Origin: Cyclina sinensis
Taxonomy: Eukaryota > Mollusca > Bivalvia > Venerida > Veneridae
Assembly (NCBI GenBank): GCA_012932295.1
Contig: JAAONU010000013.1
Coordinates: 40,934,627 to 40,998,626, forward strand
Length of the DNA stretch: 64,000 nucleotides
Direction of reading: 5' to 3'
The number at the start of each line of letters is the position of its first letter. Position 1 is the stretch's first letter. Positions 34,571 through 46,847 of the stretch are shown here, piece by piece. The notes beneath the pieces are model-generated. The model saw nothing but the letters and a program-made list of their open reading frames with translations, had not been told where the DNA came from and did not search any database. The position numbers and the translations under genes are program-made.

Positions 34571-35403
34571 AACCTCGAAGAGATAGGTTTTACGTCATAT
34601 CGAGATCATTTCAAAATACGAAACGTTCTGTTAACTTTTATCACTTGGCCTTTGTTGAATTATAGGTTATTACCATTAGGGTGCCAAAATCTAGGAGATA
34701 AGGACTTCTTAATATTTTCATTTCTATGTCAATATACTTTGTGTCAAAATTAAGATCACATGACAGCAACAGGTTGTTGGCCCGTGCTCAAAGTAATTTC
34801 TTTTATCAGTTTAATTTGTTTAGTAGACGACATTTACCTTTGAAAGGTTTCATAACTTTACGTGTCGGCAACTTGAAGAAAACACTGATGTCACTCCACA
34901 TTCTAAAGTTTGTTTGATTTTTTTTACTCGTTGCACATATCTTAATTTGTACCTCAACAGCACGTTCTATACCACGTTTTTTTTAAAATTATTATCATCA
35001 TTATAATTATTCGACAGAGATGTATGTACTTTTCAAACTGAGGTAAACGTTCTGCAGTTGTTAGATAAGGAACTAATTAATTTAGAATATAGTTTGATCT
35101 ATATTTTCTCTACTGCTTGACAATGTATTTTGGAAACGATTCAAATTTCTCAGGAGAGGAATGAAGTTACACTCCTTCTTCCCCATTAACTCTGTGTGTT
35201 ATGATGAGTAACAAAACTTTACGGGATTTTAAGCAGTTTATACCGTACGTTTATCACTAAGTGAAGACAAAATTATTGGTGTAGAAATAGCAAAAAGTGA
35301 CTGATTTAATCCTACAGCTTCCTTATGTATTTGACCAGGATTAATTAAATATCACAAGACTGTTAGGCGGCATGCCGACATATATGCAAGAGAGGAAATA
35401 CGT

Positions 35404-35540
35404 TTGCTTGAAAGCGATATAGCTAAGAATCTTATGAAAGAAACACTATATGGTTCAATTGTCAAACTTGTTTCTCTAAAAGTTGGTGGTCTGGATTTCG
35501 AAACTCCTAAGGAGATTGGTTTCTGTGTAGAGAAATACAA
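35404..35540 (+). pseudogene. Galpha-like N-terminal exon relic (unit B)
   Basis: Reads LLESDIAKNLMKETLYGSI, then VKLVSLKVGGLDFETPKEIG. Open here, while unit A has a stop after FEIP. The helix plus VKLVSL strand and following glycines resemble the start of Galpha, but the P-loop consensus is not present. Confidence 0.3.
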
Positions 35541-35980
35541 AAGGTTTTATTTATTTATTTATTTATTCATTCGTTTATTTATTTACGACAAACTGAAGGT
35601 TCCATGTAGAACCCTAAAACAAAGAGACACTGCCAAGGATGTCCAATGCAAGAATGCAGTTACCCATTGTAAAATTATTAATAACTGGTTACGTATATCT
35701 TTGAGATAAGAACTCGAAAAAGCGTTCGTTGACTTTGGTAATACCAACATCAGCTTCTCGACTTACACTGATTTTCGTTTTCCCTATAGGTTTTAAATTC
35801 AGCTCTGATTTTTTTACAAAAGAAAAGGAAAGTTAAAAAAATATATACTAGAAATACAATATCCCTTAGTACCTGAGAGATCTTGATAACTGTTAATTCA
35901 TGCACGTTTTATCAAAAGTTGTAATATGCATTTTATTTCGTTGCATTACAAATATATGTACAAAGTAAGAATTGATTGTC

Positions 35981-35983
<3 letters not shown>

Positions 35984-36050
<67 letters not shown>
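35984..36050. repeat. AT dinucleotide microsatellite
   Basis: About 33 uninterrupted TA repeats just beyond the 3' end of ependymin 2B; much shorter at the unit A counterpart near 20,300. The tyrosine-isoleucine reading frame through it is an artefact. Confidence 0.98.
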
Positions 36051-36052
<2 letters not shown>

Positions 36053-36074
36053 GAGGACGCTGTATCATATTCCC

Positions 36075-39000
36075 TCATTTTCCGACGACCTTATCTCCCT
36101 GAAAAAAAAAATCAGAACGGCAGAGTTATGAAGTTATTTTTTAACATCAGGAGATAAATAAACACTAAACAAATTACGGGATTTAATGTGCTGTGTGCAA
36201 TAGGAAAAGGCATACGTACGTGCTTCAAAACGTTAGCTGTCAAATTTTGATTTGCTTTGCAAATTTCAATAAACGTGAAAACAGCCTTAACAGTAAACAT
36301 GTTTTCTTGTACACGAAAATGTGTTTAAAAAGATCCATTGTCGTGATGCCTGCCTAGCTTATTTTGACGGGTAAACTCTTACCAGGTACAAGTTCGACTG
36401 GCAGAAGAAGAAATAAACGGATTTTAATTGGAAACTTATCTAAAGCTTTAGGTACATTTTAATCGCTCACGCCTCAAATGGTAATGTTTAAATCAATAAA
36501 CCTGTTTGCATTCTGCTTGAATAGTGAAAGCATCTGGACTCGTCATATACTGAGTGACATCTGAATACACTATGCTCTCTGATATTCCTGTTCCTGCAGT
36601 AACATTTGTTTAATTAACAGCTGTTTTAAAGATCAGGGCCCACTCTATTTTTTTCTATTTTCTTAGGAACATTTAACAAATAAAACGTTTTTGAATTAGT
36701 GTAATAGTGAGAAAAAGAAGTAAATGCTCATTATTTTAAACTCCGTTTAGACCTCTTGGATAAGTTATTCTCAGAGTATATATTTTAAACTAACACATTG
36801 TATATTTCAGTGTCTGAATATTTCCCCATTTTAGAGATTCTCGTACGTTCAGTATTATCTACCTTTTATATAATCATTTTACTACTGCTTTTACAGTATT
36901 TGTCATTTTCGTTATCATTTTTATTTTTCATGTATGTAATAATAAAATGATTGAATAAACTGAAGAGAACGTGCTTAATTACCCATGTCATCATATCCGA
37001 AACGTGACATGGCGACTGGTGTGCAGTCATCAACTGTAGTCAGCATACTATAGCGGAAACCTTCAGAATCGCCCATCCATACGTTTACCATCTGACCTCC
37101 ACTAGCCGAGCCCACTCTAAAACTGCCCATGTACTGCAAGGTACCTGTAATCGGTATAGATCGTGTGCTTACGTTAGGACTTCAATTTCATCATGTTAAC
37201 ATGTTAAGAGAGCTGACGTCGTTTGTTCAAAAATAACTTTGAGACTTTCGTCTTGTCGATTTTTGCATAATTTTGAAATAATCGAAGTGGTTTTAATTGC
37301 CTAAAATGACCTACTAATACTCAAGAGGAAGAATTTCCCCTCGAAATATCAGCTAGTCCGTAGATCTATTTTGTGCATTATTTTGTTTTCTCTTTTTTTC
37401 TCTATGTTTTTTTTCTGCGATGGTTTAAGATTGTAAATACAAATTGAATTTATTTTCCAATTAATAACAAAACTTTGAACTTGAAAAAAAAATTTTTGAC
37501 ATACACCTGGGATTCTTATTCGTTGATTATAATTGTTTAGGCAATGTGTTTGTTTGTTTGTTTATACGTTGTGTGTAACGTTCAACAGAAGTAAAATCTT
37601 GAATGCAAGTGTGTCCATATCATAGACAAAAAGTCACAGGCACAAAGACATACACAAATTGTCGCATAGTTATTATCAGTAATTATGTATTACTGTTCTG
37701 GCTTGCTTAATTTCGAACCCACATTTCGGATAGTTTTGATTCGGGTTTAATCTGTTACAATGAATATCAAAACGACCAAAAATGTGGAAGTATTTTTCAG
37801 TTACTAGTGAAGATTTATCGTTTCACATTCTACATGCAGGTAAACGTAACGACAAAATATTTTCTTGCAACAATACCCCATCATTGTTTTACGGATGCTG
37901 AGGACATGCCCATAGTTTATAGGAATGTAACTTTAACCCTTAACACACATTTGATACGGGCATATATATACACTCTAAAAAGTTCACTGCGTAATATTGC
38001 AAATTCTGACTTAAAAATCATGAGTTACAAGTGGACAGAAAGTTTTACATGAGGAGAAAGGGTACTGGCACCACAACATTTCGGTGTGAACTTGATTAAA
38101 CTTCAAAATAAAAATCTAAACTCGAACAATAAGGTGATACTAGGACAATTAGTTTAAACATATTTATTTCTAAGAATATTTACAACATACTGATTATACT
38201 ATACAAATACAAATGCAAGAAAAATATTCATACAAAATGGATGAGAATGAAAGACAAAGTCTTTTTTTAATTCTTCTCCTTAATATCATTTAAACAAATC
38301 GGTGCTTACTGGTTACAATTTTACCTGAGAAAAAAACATATTTATATGGTCTGTTTTTTTTTAAAACAGAATAGTAGATAAGAAGTATAGTGTAATAGAC
38401 ATATGATGTAGAACAGATGGTAGATGATGATTCGACAGAAAGTTAGAAAGTGTAAGTACATATACTGATAGATGTTCAAGTTATTTACACATATATGCAC
38501 ATATACTCATACATACATACATACATACATACATGCATTTATATACATAAATAAATTTTCTCGAAGGTGGTTAAACAGATATTTGAAAACAAGTCGCTAA
38601 AAGACCTTTTAAAGTGTGTTGTGAAGGCATATTGGAAGATAGTTACTTGGTAGAGAAGGATCATCTTTTCTGAAGATGACTAGGACAATTAGTTATGTAG
38701 CTTTGTGTCATAATGTTTTAATGCTTGTTGAGATTGTTTTGTCACGTGCAAGTGTTAAGTGTTTCATTTACGTTCTCAGCAACTACATTTGCATTTGTCA
38801 CAACAAGATTATATCAATATTCCCTATCTTCGCAACAAATAAGGTTTACTACTTTTACGACCAGAGAAAGAGACTACTAGTATAGGACTCACTTGGCACG
38901 CAGGGGTCCATCTGGTCTTCTGTTTGCATTTCCACTTTACAACCGTCCATACCACCAATTACATATTTCTTCATCTAAAACAGAAAATTGTCATGTAAAA

Positions 39001-40138
39001 ATCACATTTCTGCTCTATTACATATAAGTTAATTCGCTTTTACAGGCATAAGATCTCCAGTTTACCCAGATATTTTGAAAACAGATGTCAAATACATTAC
39101 ATGTTTAATCAATCACAATGATTCAAATGTTTCAAAAAGATGTATTTAATACTGTAATTTAATATACTATTTGGAACAATAGCTTTTAATTATTCAAAGC
39201 CGAAAAAAATATTTATGAATTAAGTAATGTTTGTGAAATACACCGATTTAAGGGCTTGAAAATATTTCTAGACATACGTTTCTGTAGTCGGTGTATACAG
39301 TATAATTGTATGTAGATTCCATTGTTCCATTAATAGTATACACTGTACCCATAGCTCTTTCCATTCTCATGTCCCTGTCATAGTCAAACATCAGTGCATT
39401 CTAAAAATAGATTTGTCTTGAACATAATTTATACTATAATTATGCAATAGGAAACAAATGATAAAGTTATAAGAGTTGAAAGCGATCTCAAAAGTTATAT
39501 CTTAATGTTTGGATAAACTATATTGTTGTTTTGCTTATGATAGATAGCAAGTAACGAGTCATCACAATTTATTCTCTTTGAAAATATTTATTTCCGCTCC
39601 TAAGAACGGTTTTCTCAGCGTTGTTTGTGTAAAGGGATACATTTGATAGTAAAATTAAAAAAGAAAAGAAAAATTAAAAATTCATCAAAATTCTCATCTA
39701 TTTTGTAAAGAAATGATCGTTTTTGTGTAATCAGAATATAAGTCGTTTTGACCATAGTATACTCTGCAAACTGCACGTGCTAGCAAGGTCACGCTACACA
39801 AAATGAAAAAAAATCTATACCAATACTTTGCAGCAAAAAAAAAAAGATACTGTAGGTTTCTGAAATAAAGAAGGAATATGTAAATCAGCGAGGAGCTTAA
39901 CTAAACTATTGTAGGTTCGACTATAAACTACAACAAATGCACAGACAAGATAAACAGGTTAAAATGGAGAATTGAGACTTACATCTGTAATAACAGGTAC
40001 AGTGCTTCCATTGACCAAGGTAGCTGTTGTTATTTTCATTTTGCCTGTCCATTTCTTGCTCAGACAACACGGCTTCTCAACAGCACAAACTACGACAAGG
40101 AGTGCAGACAGAGCAGCAAAATGTATCATAGCATACAT
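36075..40138 (-). CDS. Ependymin-related secreted protein (gene 2B, complete)
   Basis: Exons on minus: 39983-40138, 39278-39400, 38893-38974, 36983-37144, 36502-36593, 36075-36098; 639 bp, 212 residues with the same exon lengths and phases as gene 1. The start MYAMIHFAALSALLVVVCA is a signal peptide, followed by EKPCCLSKKWTGKMKITTA. Conserved parts: LMFDYDRDMRMERAMGT, a cysteine in GMDGCKVEM, DPCVP, DDCTPVAMSRFG, and the C-terminus GDKVVGK. A sequon is at NGT. It is the only intact member of the second ependymin type here, because its duplicate 2A is truncated. The unit B boundary passes through its third exon, so the promoter and first two exons lie outside the duplicated block. Confidence 0.85.
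37890..38052 (+). pseudogene. Galpha helical-domain exon relic (alpha-A region), unit B
   Basis: Counterpart of 22,208-22,335, reading DAEDMPIVYRNVTLTLNTHL then IRAYIYTLKSSL; frame continues slightly further than in unit A. Confidence 0.4.
38510..38534. repeat. TACA microsatellite (unit B)
   Basis: Counterpart of 22,838-22,862, with about six repeats. Confidence 0.85.
38566..38885 (+). pseudogene. Galpha helical-domain / beta-2 exon relic, unit B
   Basis: First part reads VVKQIFENKSLKDLLK and reaches a stop after IVTW; the second part, TNKVYYFYDQRKRLL followed by GTATAG, lies about 200 bp further on. Unit A has the two parts fused. Confidence 0.35.
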
Positions 40139-40192
40139 GATTGCTTATTTAGTTGTTCTGTGATTGTAATAATGGCTACCGGTCGAGGGTTT

Positions 40193-40203
40193 CTATATAT
40201 AAA
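40193..40203 (-). promoter_or_regulatory. TATA box of ependymin 2B
   Basis: TTTATATATAG on minus, 55-65 bp upstream of the start codon at 40138, at the same distance as in the gene 1 copies. Confidence 0.6.
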
Positions 40204-41360
40204 GGCCTCTTAAAGTAAGGGTTACATCATATTTAGACCATATGGAAATATGGGACGGTTTGGTCATTTTATTATCAGTGGTCATCTGCCAGCAAATCCG
40301 TGAATTTCAGCTGTATTTCACAAACTTGGGGACTTGCCCAACATTACAACGATATAAACTGAAATTAATTCGGCTAGTACATGGTAAATAATCGACTAAA
40401 CGACTAAAATGATATGGTTACCCATTGCTAAAGTATGTCATGATCATGCTGAATGTTCCGCTTCCCACTCCTAAGATGGCATTAAACTGATATAAAGACC
40501 GAGATTTATTGACAGTTTATGAAATCAGGCATGGAAAATGACCATAAGCGTACTTGTAACTAAAAAGCTTAATGATTTCACGATGTAATTTTACTTAACT
40601 GTTAGGATTTTGTAATCATGATTTCACCGATAAAACAAACAAAATCATAAACTAGTTTAATTTTATAATGTAGCGGCAGCTAAACTGGAAGTTTCTTGAA
40701 TCATTTCAACATTTCAACTGACTTGTAAAAATCTTTATACAAAAATATCGATAAGAGAAAAAAAAACATGATACTTCAAAGAAAACATTAATAAAACATG
40801 ATAAAGGATCGAAGGTTAGGACAAACTATGCACATGTACCAGAGTTCCGACAAGACGCCGATTTACACAAGTATTAAAAACCATTATATATGTTGTATAC
40901 ACAAGTGTCGACATGAATTGTCTTTTATCTTTAACAGTAGCCTGTTTTGTTTTTTTTTAATTAAAACACTTTTTGAGGGGTAGGAATTCGTGAACTAGGA
41001 TCCAGATAGCTCTAAAGATGAGTTACCAACAATACAAGTTTTGATTGTGCAAGTTTGCGTAAGTTTAATAACACTGAAAATGTGTCAGGTTTTCGTTAGA
41101 ATAATCTCAAGTAGTATTACAAAAAAAACCTTATATTTTCATCCTCAATTTAGTGAATATCTGCAACAGGTTTATGGCTACTGACGTCAAGCAAAATCAT
41201 TCTAAACGCGTTTCGTGGTTACAGAAGATAACAAAAGATCTATAGCGGTGCTTAAACGAGCAACCAGTAACCGGCAAGAGGCTTCATTGCTTAGATATCA
41301 TCATCCTGAGTCGACAACATCAGCCGAGACACAGTCAACTTGATCCTATATTTTAACAAA
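40204..41360. other. Intergenic, nothing recognised
   Basis: AT-rich sequence between the ependymin 2B promoter and the retrotransposon target duplication. Only short frames without family resemblance. Confidence 0.4.
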
Positions 41361-41456
41361 GGTTATAGTATATGACGTGTTTGACAAATAGTCTTATCTT
41401 TTGTTCTAAAAATAAAACCGTAGTCTGTTACAGGTCAAAATGCGCTGGTACAGGAA
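41361..41456. repeat. 96-bp target-site duplication, left copy
   Basis: Starts GGTTATAGTATATGACGTGT and ends CTGGTACAGGAA; an identical 96-bp copy is at 52,046-52,141. The two copies bracket the outer LINE. Confidence 0.95.
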
Positions 41457-41957
41457 AGCCAGAGAGGTCGTCCTCGAAATGATTGTTGAATGTGATCTAA
41501 TTGACTGTTGGAGAGAAGAAAATTTAGAAGAAAAACAGTTTACCTGGTTCAAAAATAATCCTATTAAAAAAGCTAGGCTTGATTTTTTTTTAATATCTCA
41601 TAATTTGTATACTGATATAAGTAATGTGAAAATTGAACCAGGATATAGAACCGACCACTCAATGATTTTATTAAGTTTTGTTTTTGATAATTTTAAAAAG
41701 GGGTATTCTTATTGGAAATTTAATAATTCGTTATTAAAGGATGCTCAGTACGTTGAAGTAATTAAGAATAAAGTTAAAGAAGTAAAATTGAAATATGCAG
41801 CAGAGAACCAATTAATACAACAATCAGTTGAAAATATTAGTAATAGTTTAATACAGTTAAATATAGATGATAAATTGTTTTTTGAAACTTTAATGATGGA
41901 AATTAGGGGAGAAACAATTTCGTACTCGTCCTTCAAAAAGAAACAAGAAAACAAACA
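41457..41957 (+). pseudogene. Outer LINE ORF2, endonuclease remnant
   Basis: C-terminal part of an APE-type endonuclease: TWFKNNPIKKARLDFFLIS and GYRTDHSMILLSF contain the family's late catalytic Asp-His pair. The following linker has a lysine/glutamate-rich helix. The frame stops being LINE-derived where the second LINE enters (KKKQENKQ). The N-terminal MRWYR in the longer open frame is encoded by the target duplication, not by the LINE. Confidence 0.85.
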
Positions 41958-43331
41958 AGTTTCAAGTTTCAAGTTTTATTCACATTATTTCTCAGTTTGT
42001 TACATAACAAAAGCATGAGAAGTACATAAATATACATAGTCAAATAATAATCACATGCGCATGGCAGCTTGCAGAGGACAACGCTTTTTAGGTTTTATGT
42101 TTTGTCATCGTACTATATTCATAAAGTATTTAGTTGATAACATCGTTAATTAAAATTTATCTGAGTGTATAAATTAAAGTTTGGAATTGAAATTATTATT
42201 GTTAAAGAATGTATTTTCTGTTACATGCACATATGATTATCATTTCAATAGGGTTTACATATTTTCAAGTACGCAAACATAATGTTTAATTAAAAAAATC
42301 AAATACTACAATAAATATTTAAATGAACTCATTTGTATACTTTTCATGAACTACATCATTTGTTTGTACAGGGGGTCTTATTTCCTGTATGATTAGTCTG
42401 ATTAGAATAAAAAGGGACTGAAAGTGACACGTGTATCCATCCGTAAAAGTCAAATGAGTAGGGGATTAGACGATCGAGTTAAAAGTGTCAACAATTGTGT
42501 GTGTGTGTTTTTTGTTGTTTTTTTTGTAAAATAAGACGGGAAAAAAATCGTTCCATTGAATCAAACGAGAAAAAAAGGTAACGGGTTAGCAGGTCGGAAA
42601 ATAAAATCAATTAATGTATATTTTTGTGAAAAATAAAAGAGAAAATTCATTCCATTGGATTTAACGAGTGTTTTCTAGTACTGTGTTAAAATATTATAAT
42701 AGTGATTCCATGTGGGAAATTTAAAGATTTGGATTTATTTTACACTTATGGAGAGAATTTTGGTTCTTTAGGTAAGTAAAAAACATTTTAAAGGAAAAAG
42801 CAAACATAATTTAACATTTAAATGAATTAGTCTATGCGTATCAATGATTTACAGGAAATTGTGTGATCATAAATAGATGCGTATACCGTAATGAGATTCA
42901 CTTAATTGGGTGTTACAAAGCATAATGCACGTAATAACAGTATGTGAATATACAATCATAGAGAAATTTAATTTTTGTAATTAGTCGCAATGATTTCAAA
43001 GTTTACCTTTAGTATAACAGGTACACATAGGATTTAACACTATACATTGATAGAAAAATGGTACCTCATACAATATAATTGTTTTTCATATATTTTTAAC
43101 AAACATTCTTTTATTAGTACATATATACATGTTGATATTTATCACTTTAGAAATGACAAAATACAATATTCTACCATAATTTCTATATGGTTTAAAATAC
43201 CCTTAACATCTAAGGACTCGACTGAGAATCCAATTTTATGTCTGCCCAAGTTAATTTGAGCTGATTATACTGAATTTAACTAACAGACATGAGCACAAAC
43301 AGTTTACTTTTAGCTAATATGATTAATGTAG

Positions 43332-46300
43332 CTATGGATTTACCCTAGCTACTTTCATTATTATCTCTAAGAATTTACATAGCTTAATGAGAATAAATTT
43401 GTTTGTGTTTTCAAACAAAGATGCATATTTGATGATATTTGGATATTTATAATAATATTTATTTATGTAAAGTTTTCTGTCCTCATCAAAGAATGGACAT
43501 ATTAAAACATAATGAAACTCGTCTCCTATATCATTTTTGTTACATAATTGACATTTTCTATCATATAATGGTGTACCTGTCCATCTACCTATTTCAACAG
43601 GTAATCGATGATTTCTTGTACGGAATGATGTTATAATTTTACTCCAGTAGTTTGGTAAAATCTTAAAATATTTGTTCAAACCAAAACTATTTTTAAGAAT
43701 CTTATAGTTTATACTGCTAGTAGCTCGGTCTAAATGTTGATTCCAAGTTTGTAACCACTGATCATGTAGCTTCTGTTTAAATGTTGCTTTAAGCCAATTT
43801 ATATTAATTCTATGCTGGTTTTCCCAGATATTACCGTATCCATTGGTAAATAATAGGGACTTTACATATTGAATCCATTTTGACTTAATCTTATTTTGTT
43901 CATTTAATCCAAATATAATGAAGTACATTTGGTTTGAGAGCTTATTATAATTTATATCAGCAATTCTGGCCCAAAAATTGATTACTCTACTTTGAATATC
44001 TATATATAAAGGTTCTACACCTAGTTCACCATATATCATGTGTGAAGGAGTACATTTTTTAAGATTTAGAATAATTTTGTAGTATTTAAGTTGAACTCGT
44101 TCAATCGTTTCAATGTTACCGATTCCCCATAATTCACAGCCGTACAACAAAATAGGTTTAATTGTTTTATTGAAGAGGTCTATTTGTAAATCGATTGGTA
44201 AATTAAGATTTCGTGACTTTTTTAGTAAAGAAAACATTGCTTTGTTAGCTTGATCTATTAAGTGCTTCTTCGCTTTAACATAGCTTTTTGTTCGTGAGAA
44301 GAATAAACCAAGATATTTATAACTGTCAACAACTTCGATTATTTCATTTTTCCATTTAAACTGATTTTGGAATGTATTTCCTCTGCTACCAAATACCATC
44401 ACTTTCGTTTTGCTTACGTTAACAGTTAGTTTCCAGGTTTCACAATAATTTTCAAATAATTGCAGGTTTTTTTGAAGATCTTTACTATTATTAGCTAGAA
44501 TCACTGTATCATCTGCATACAGGATTATAAACAACTTAAGAAATAATGTAATATTGTTATGGTTAATATAACATTTAAGGCTGTTTGCATTATTTTCTAT
44601 AAAAAACGTTTCAAGGTCATTTAAAAATATGGAAAATAAGAAAGGGGATAGATTTTCTCCCTGACGGACCCCGGTTAAACAAGGGAAATAATCTGATATT
44701 CCTTCATGCGTTTTGATTCGTGATTTAATATTCTTGTACATATCTTTTACTAAATTAAAACATTTTCCATTAATATTATATTGAAGCAGTTTTGACCACA
44801 ACCCTGGTCTCCAGACAGTGTCAAATGCCTGCTTAAAATCAATAAATATACAAAATAGTTTGGTTTTAGTTGCTTGTAGGATATCTATAAGTGCTTGTAT
44901 AACAAATAAATTATCGGTTGTGGAGTGATTTTCTCTAAAACCAGCTTGGCATTTTGTAAGTATTTCATACTTATCCGCGAAGTGTTTTAATCTGTTGTTA
45001 ATAATTGCTGTAAATAATTTTCCAAGGCAGCTCAAAAGGGTTATGGGTCTATAATTTTCTGGGTTTTTTGCATCACCTTTATTTTTATATATTGGTAGAA
45101 TGTTACCTTTTGTCCAATCTTCAGGGTATAATCCATGGTTAAAAATAAGATTAAATAGTTGTTCATATACAGGGAGCATTGTCTGTGTAGTAGATTTAAT
45201 GTGTTCATTTATAATATTATCAATTCCTGGACTTTTATTATTTTTAAGCTTTTTTATTGTTTCTAAAATCTCTTCTTGTGTAATCGGTATATTTATTTCT
45301 TCATTTATTTCGTTAAATGTTTGGTTAATTTGTGGCATATCATCTTCTTCAGTATTATTATTACTATTTGTGTCTCTAAAATATGTATATAAACTATTTA
45401 TACTTGCCTGAGATTTATTTTTTGCCTTCTCGATAGAGTTTATAATTTTCCAGTATTGTTTAGGGTTGTTTGATTTTAGATTACGCAAATTGTCTGTTTT
45501 CTGGCTTTTATATCGTCTTACTGCTTTGTTTACAGTATTTTTATATATTTTACTTATGTCTTTAAGCATCTTTTTATTATGATCTGTTTTATATTTATTA
45601 TAGTTTCTCTTAGCTATATGATCTTTGTTTCTCGCTATATTACATTCTCTATCAAACCAGACTTGCTTCTTAGCATTGGCCTTTCTAACAGGCGTTTTAC
45701 AGTGTGACTTACCAAACGTTTTTTCACAACAATTAATGAAAACATCATTTATTTTGGTGATTACTTTATTTATGTCATCTTTTGTTACTTCGTTTTGACT
45801 ATTTATATTTTGTATCTCCTCTACAATTGAGGCTATATTCTGTATGTTTAAGTTACTTTCAAATAATGTATGTTCATTTTTATCTGACCATAATTTTGTA
45901 ATAGGTTCATTTTTTGTACATGTTTTATTCTCGTATCCTGTTTCTACTTTTTCTTTTATAAGAGACAGTTTTAGAGTAACTGGATTATGAGCATCAGATA
46001 AAATACTTGAAAATTCTAGCACTTCACAATCAACAATATATTTAAAGATATTGGCTGTACTTAAAAAATAGTCTATTGTACTTTTCCCTTTACAGGTTGT
46101 TTTTGGATTTACTCTATCAGCACCAATTCTACCATTTATAATGAAAATATCATTATTTGAACAAAATTCAATAAGGTTGTTTCCATATTCATTAATGTCC
46201 TTATCAAGTGATTTTCTATCTAGTGGTATATTAGCTTCAACAAGAGTGTTTAAAACCTCATTCTGCTCAAAAATTAGGTCATCATTACCAATCAAATGTA

Positions 46301-46847
46301 AAATATAATGGTCAGGTACTGTGAATTCTTGTTTGTTGCCCACTCTGGAGTTAAAATCTCCAAATAATAGTATATCAGAACCTATGTATTTAACAACTTC
46401 ACTATGCAGTTCAAGATATGGATCAGGATGTGCATATTTGCTTCTAATTGGTGGGATATACACCACTCCAAAGATCAATGGCTTATTCATATCATTTTTA
46501 AAGATGTCTATGGTGAACCACAGGACAAGTTTTGAGTCTGTTTTTAGAATTTGGGCATATGGGGAGTATTTTTCTTTTATTAAAATTGCAATGCCTCCTG
46601 ATCTGTATCTTGAGGTTTCTGTTCTGTTATTTACAAATACAGAGAAACCTGGTACACTTATGTTGTCAAGGTTATCTAGCTTACTTTCTTGTACACCAAC
46701 AATGTCAAATTTATTTATTAGTTCTATAAATTCAGGATAGTTGAGCTTTGATTTAATACCACACACATTGATACTACATATGCTCAACTCACTGATCAAA
46801 GTTTTCTTATGTGTCACATTTGTGTTAGTGTTGTCCTCTTGCCTATC
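43332..46847 (-). CDS. CR1-like LINE ORF2: endonuclease and reverse transcriptase
   Basis: About 1,170 residues, open throughout. N-terminal APE endonuclease: SICSINVCGIKSKL, then the catalytic Glu in VGVQESKLD, FGDFNSRVG, and SDAHNPVTL. A central basic region precedes the reverse transcriptase with NYRPITLLSCLGKL, QAGFRENHSTTDNL, IDFKQAFDTVWR, GVRQGENLSPFLFSIFLNDL and the YADD active site in IILYADDTVILANN. A cysteine-histidine cluster (CQLCNKNDIGDEFHYVLIC) is near the C-terminus. It nicks target DNA and copies its own RNA in the nucleus. It is in the same frame as ORF1, separated only by a TAG (46,848-46,850), and the first in-frame ATG comes after the first endonuclease motifs, so expression by read-through or re-initiation is implied. 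Confidence 0.93.
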   Translation of the reverse strand, partial: DRQEDNTNTNVTHKKTLISELSICSINVCGIKSKLNYPEFIELINKFDIVGVQESKLDNLDNISVPGFSVFVNNRTETSRYRSGGIAILIKEKYSPYAQILKTDSKLVLWFTIDIFKNDMNKPLIFGVVYIPPIRSKYAHPDPYLELHSEVVKYIGSDILLFGDFNSRVGNKQEFTVPDHYILHLIGNDDLIFEQNEVLNTLVEANIPLDRKSLDKDINEYGNNLIEFCSNNDIFIINGRIGADRVNPKTTCKGKSTIDYFLSTANIFKYIVDCEVLEFSSILSDAHNPVTLKLSLIKEKVETGYENKTCTKNEPITKLWSDKNEHTLFESNLNIQNIASIVEEIQNINSQNEVTKDDINKVITKINDVFINCCEKTFGKSHCKTPVRKANAKKQVWFDRECNIARNKDHIAKRNYNKYKTDHNKKMLKDISKIYKNTVNKAVRRYKSQKTDNLRNLKSNNPKQYWKIINSIEKAKNKSQASINSLYTYFRDTNSNNNTEEDDMPQINQTFNEINEEINIPITQEEILETIKKLKNNKSPGIDNIINEHIKSTTQTMLPVYEQLFNLIFNHGLYPEDWTKGNILPIYKNKGDAKNPENYRPITLLSCLGKLFTAIINNRLKHFADKYEILTKCQAGFRENHSTTDNLFVIQALIDILQATKTKLFCIFIDFKQAFDTVWRPGLWSKLLQYNINGKCFNLVKDMYKNIKSRIKTHEGISDYFPCLTGVRQGENLSPFLFSIFLNDLETFFIENNANSLKCYINHNNITLFLKLFIILYADDTVILANNSKDLQKNLQLFENYCETWKLTVNVSKTKVMVFGSRGNTFQNQFKWKNEIIEVVDSYKYLGLFFSRTKSYVKAKKHLIDQANKAMFSLLKKSRNLNLPIDLQIDLFNKTIKPILLYGCELWGIGNIETIERVQLKYYKIILNLKKCTPSHMIYGELGVEPLYIDIQSRVINFWARIADINYNKLSNQMYFIIFGLNEQNKIKSKWIQYVKSLLFTNGYGNIWENQHRININWLKATFKQKLHDQWLQTWNQHLDRATSSINYKILKNSFGLNKYFKILPNYWSKIITSFRTRNHRLPVEIGRWTGTPLYDRKCQLCNKNDIGDEFHYVLICPFFDEDRKLYINKYYYKYPNIIKYASLFENTNKFILIKLCKFLEIIMKVARVNP

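Larger units (their letters stand above)
23038..38931. repeat. Segmental duplication, unit B
   Basis: Same gene order and orientation as unit A. It is about 1.7 kb longer, explained by a 1,858-bp mariner, an insertion of about 415 bp (26.8-27.2 kb) and a MITE-like insertion of about 380 bp (33.7-34.1 kb), minus segments found only in A. Homology to unit A stops at about 38,931, in exon 3 of ependymin 2B, exactly where unit A is cut. Confidence 0.85.

Noticed and set aside
35972..36157. 61-residue frame rich in Tyr-Ile
   Set aside because: Translation of an AT dinucleotide microsatellite.
41440..41456. ATG of the endonuclease frame as a true LINE start
   Set aside because: It lies in the 96-bp target duplication; the same ATG occurs at 52,124 with no LINE downstream.
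45100..46740. Plus-strand open frames of 65-139 residues within the inner LINE
   Set aside because: They are shadows antisense to the intact LINE ORF2, with no family resemblance.
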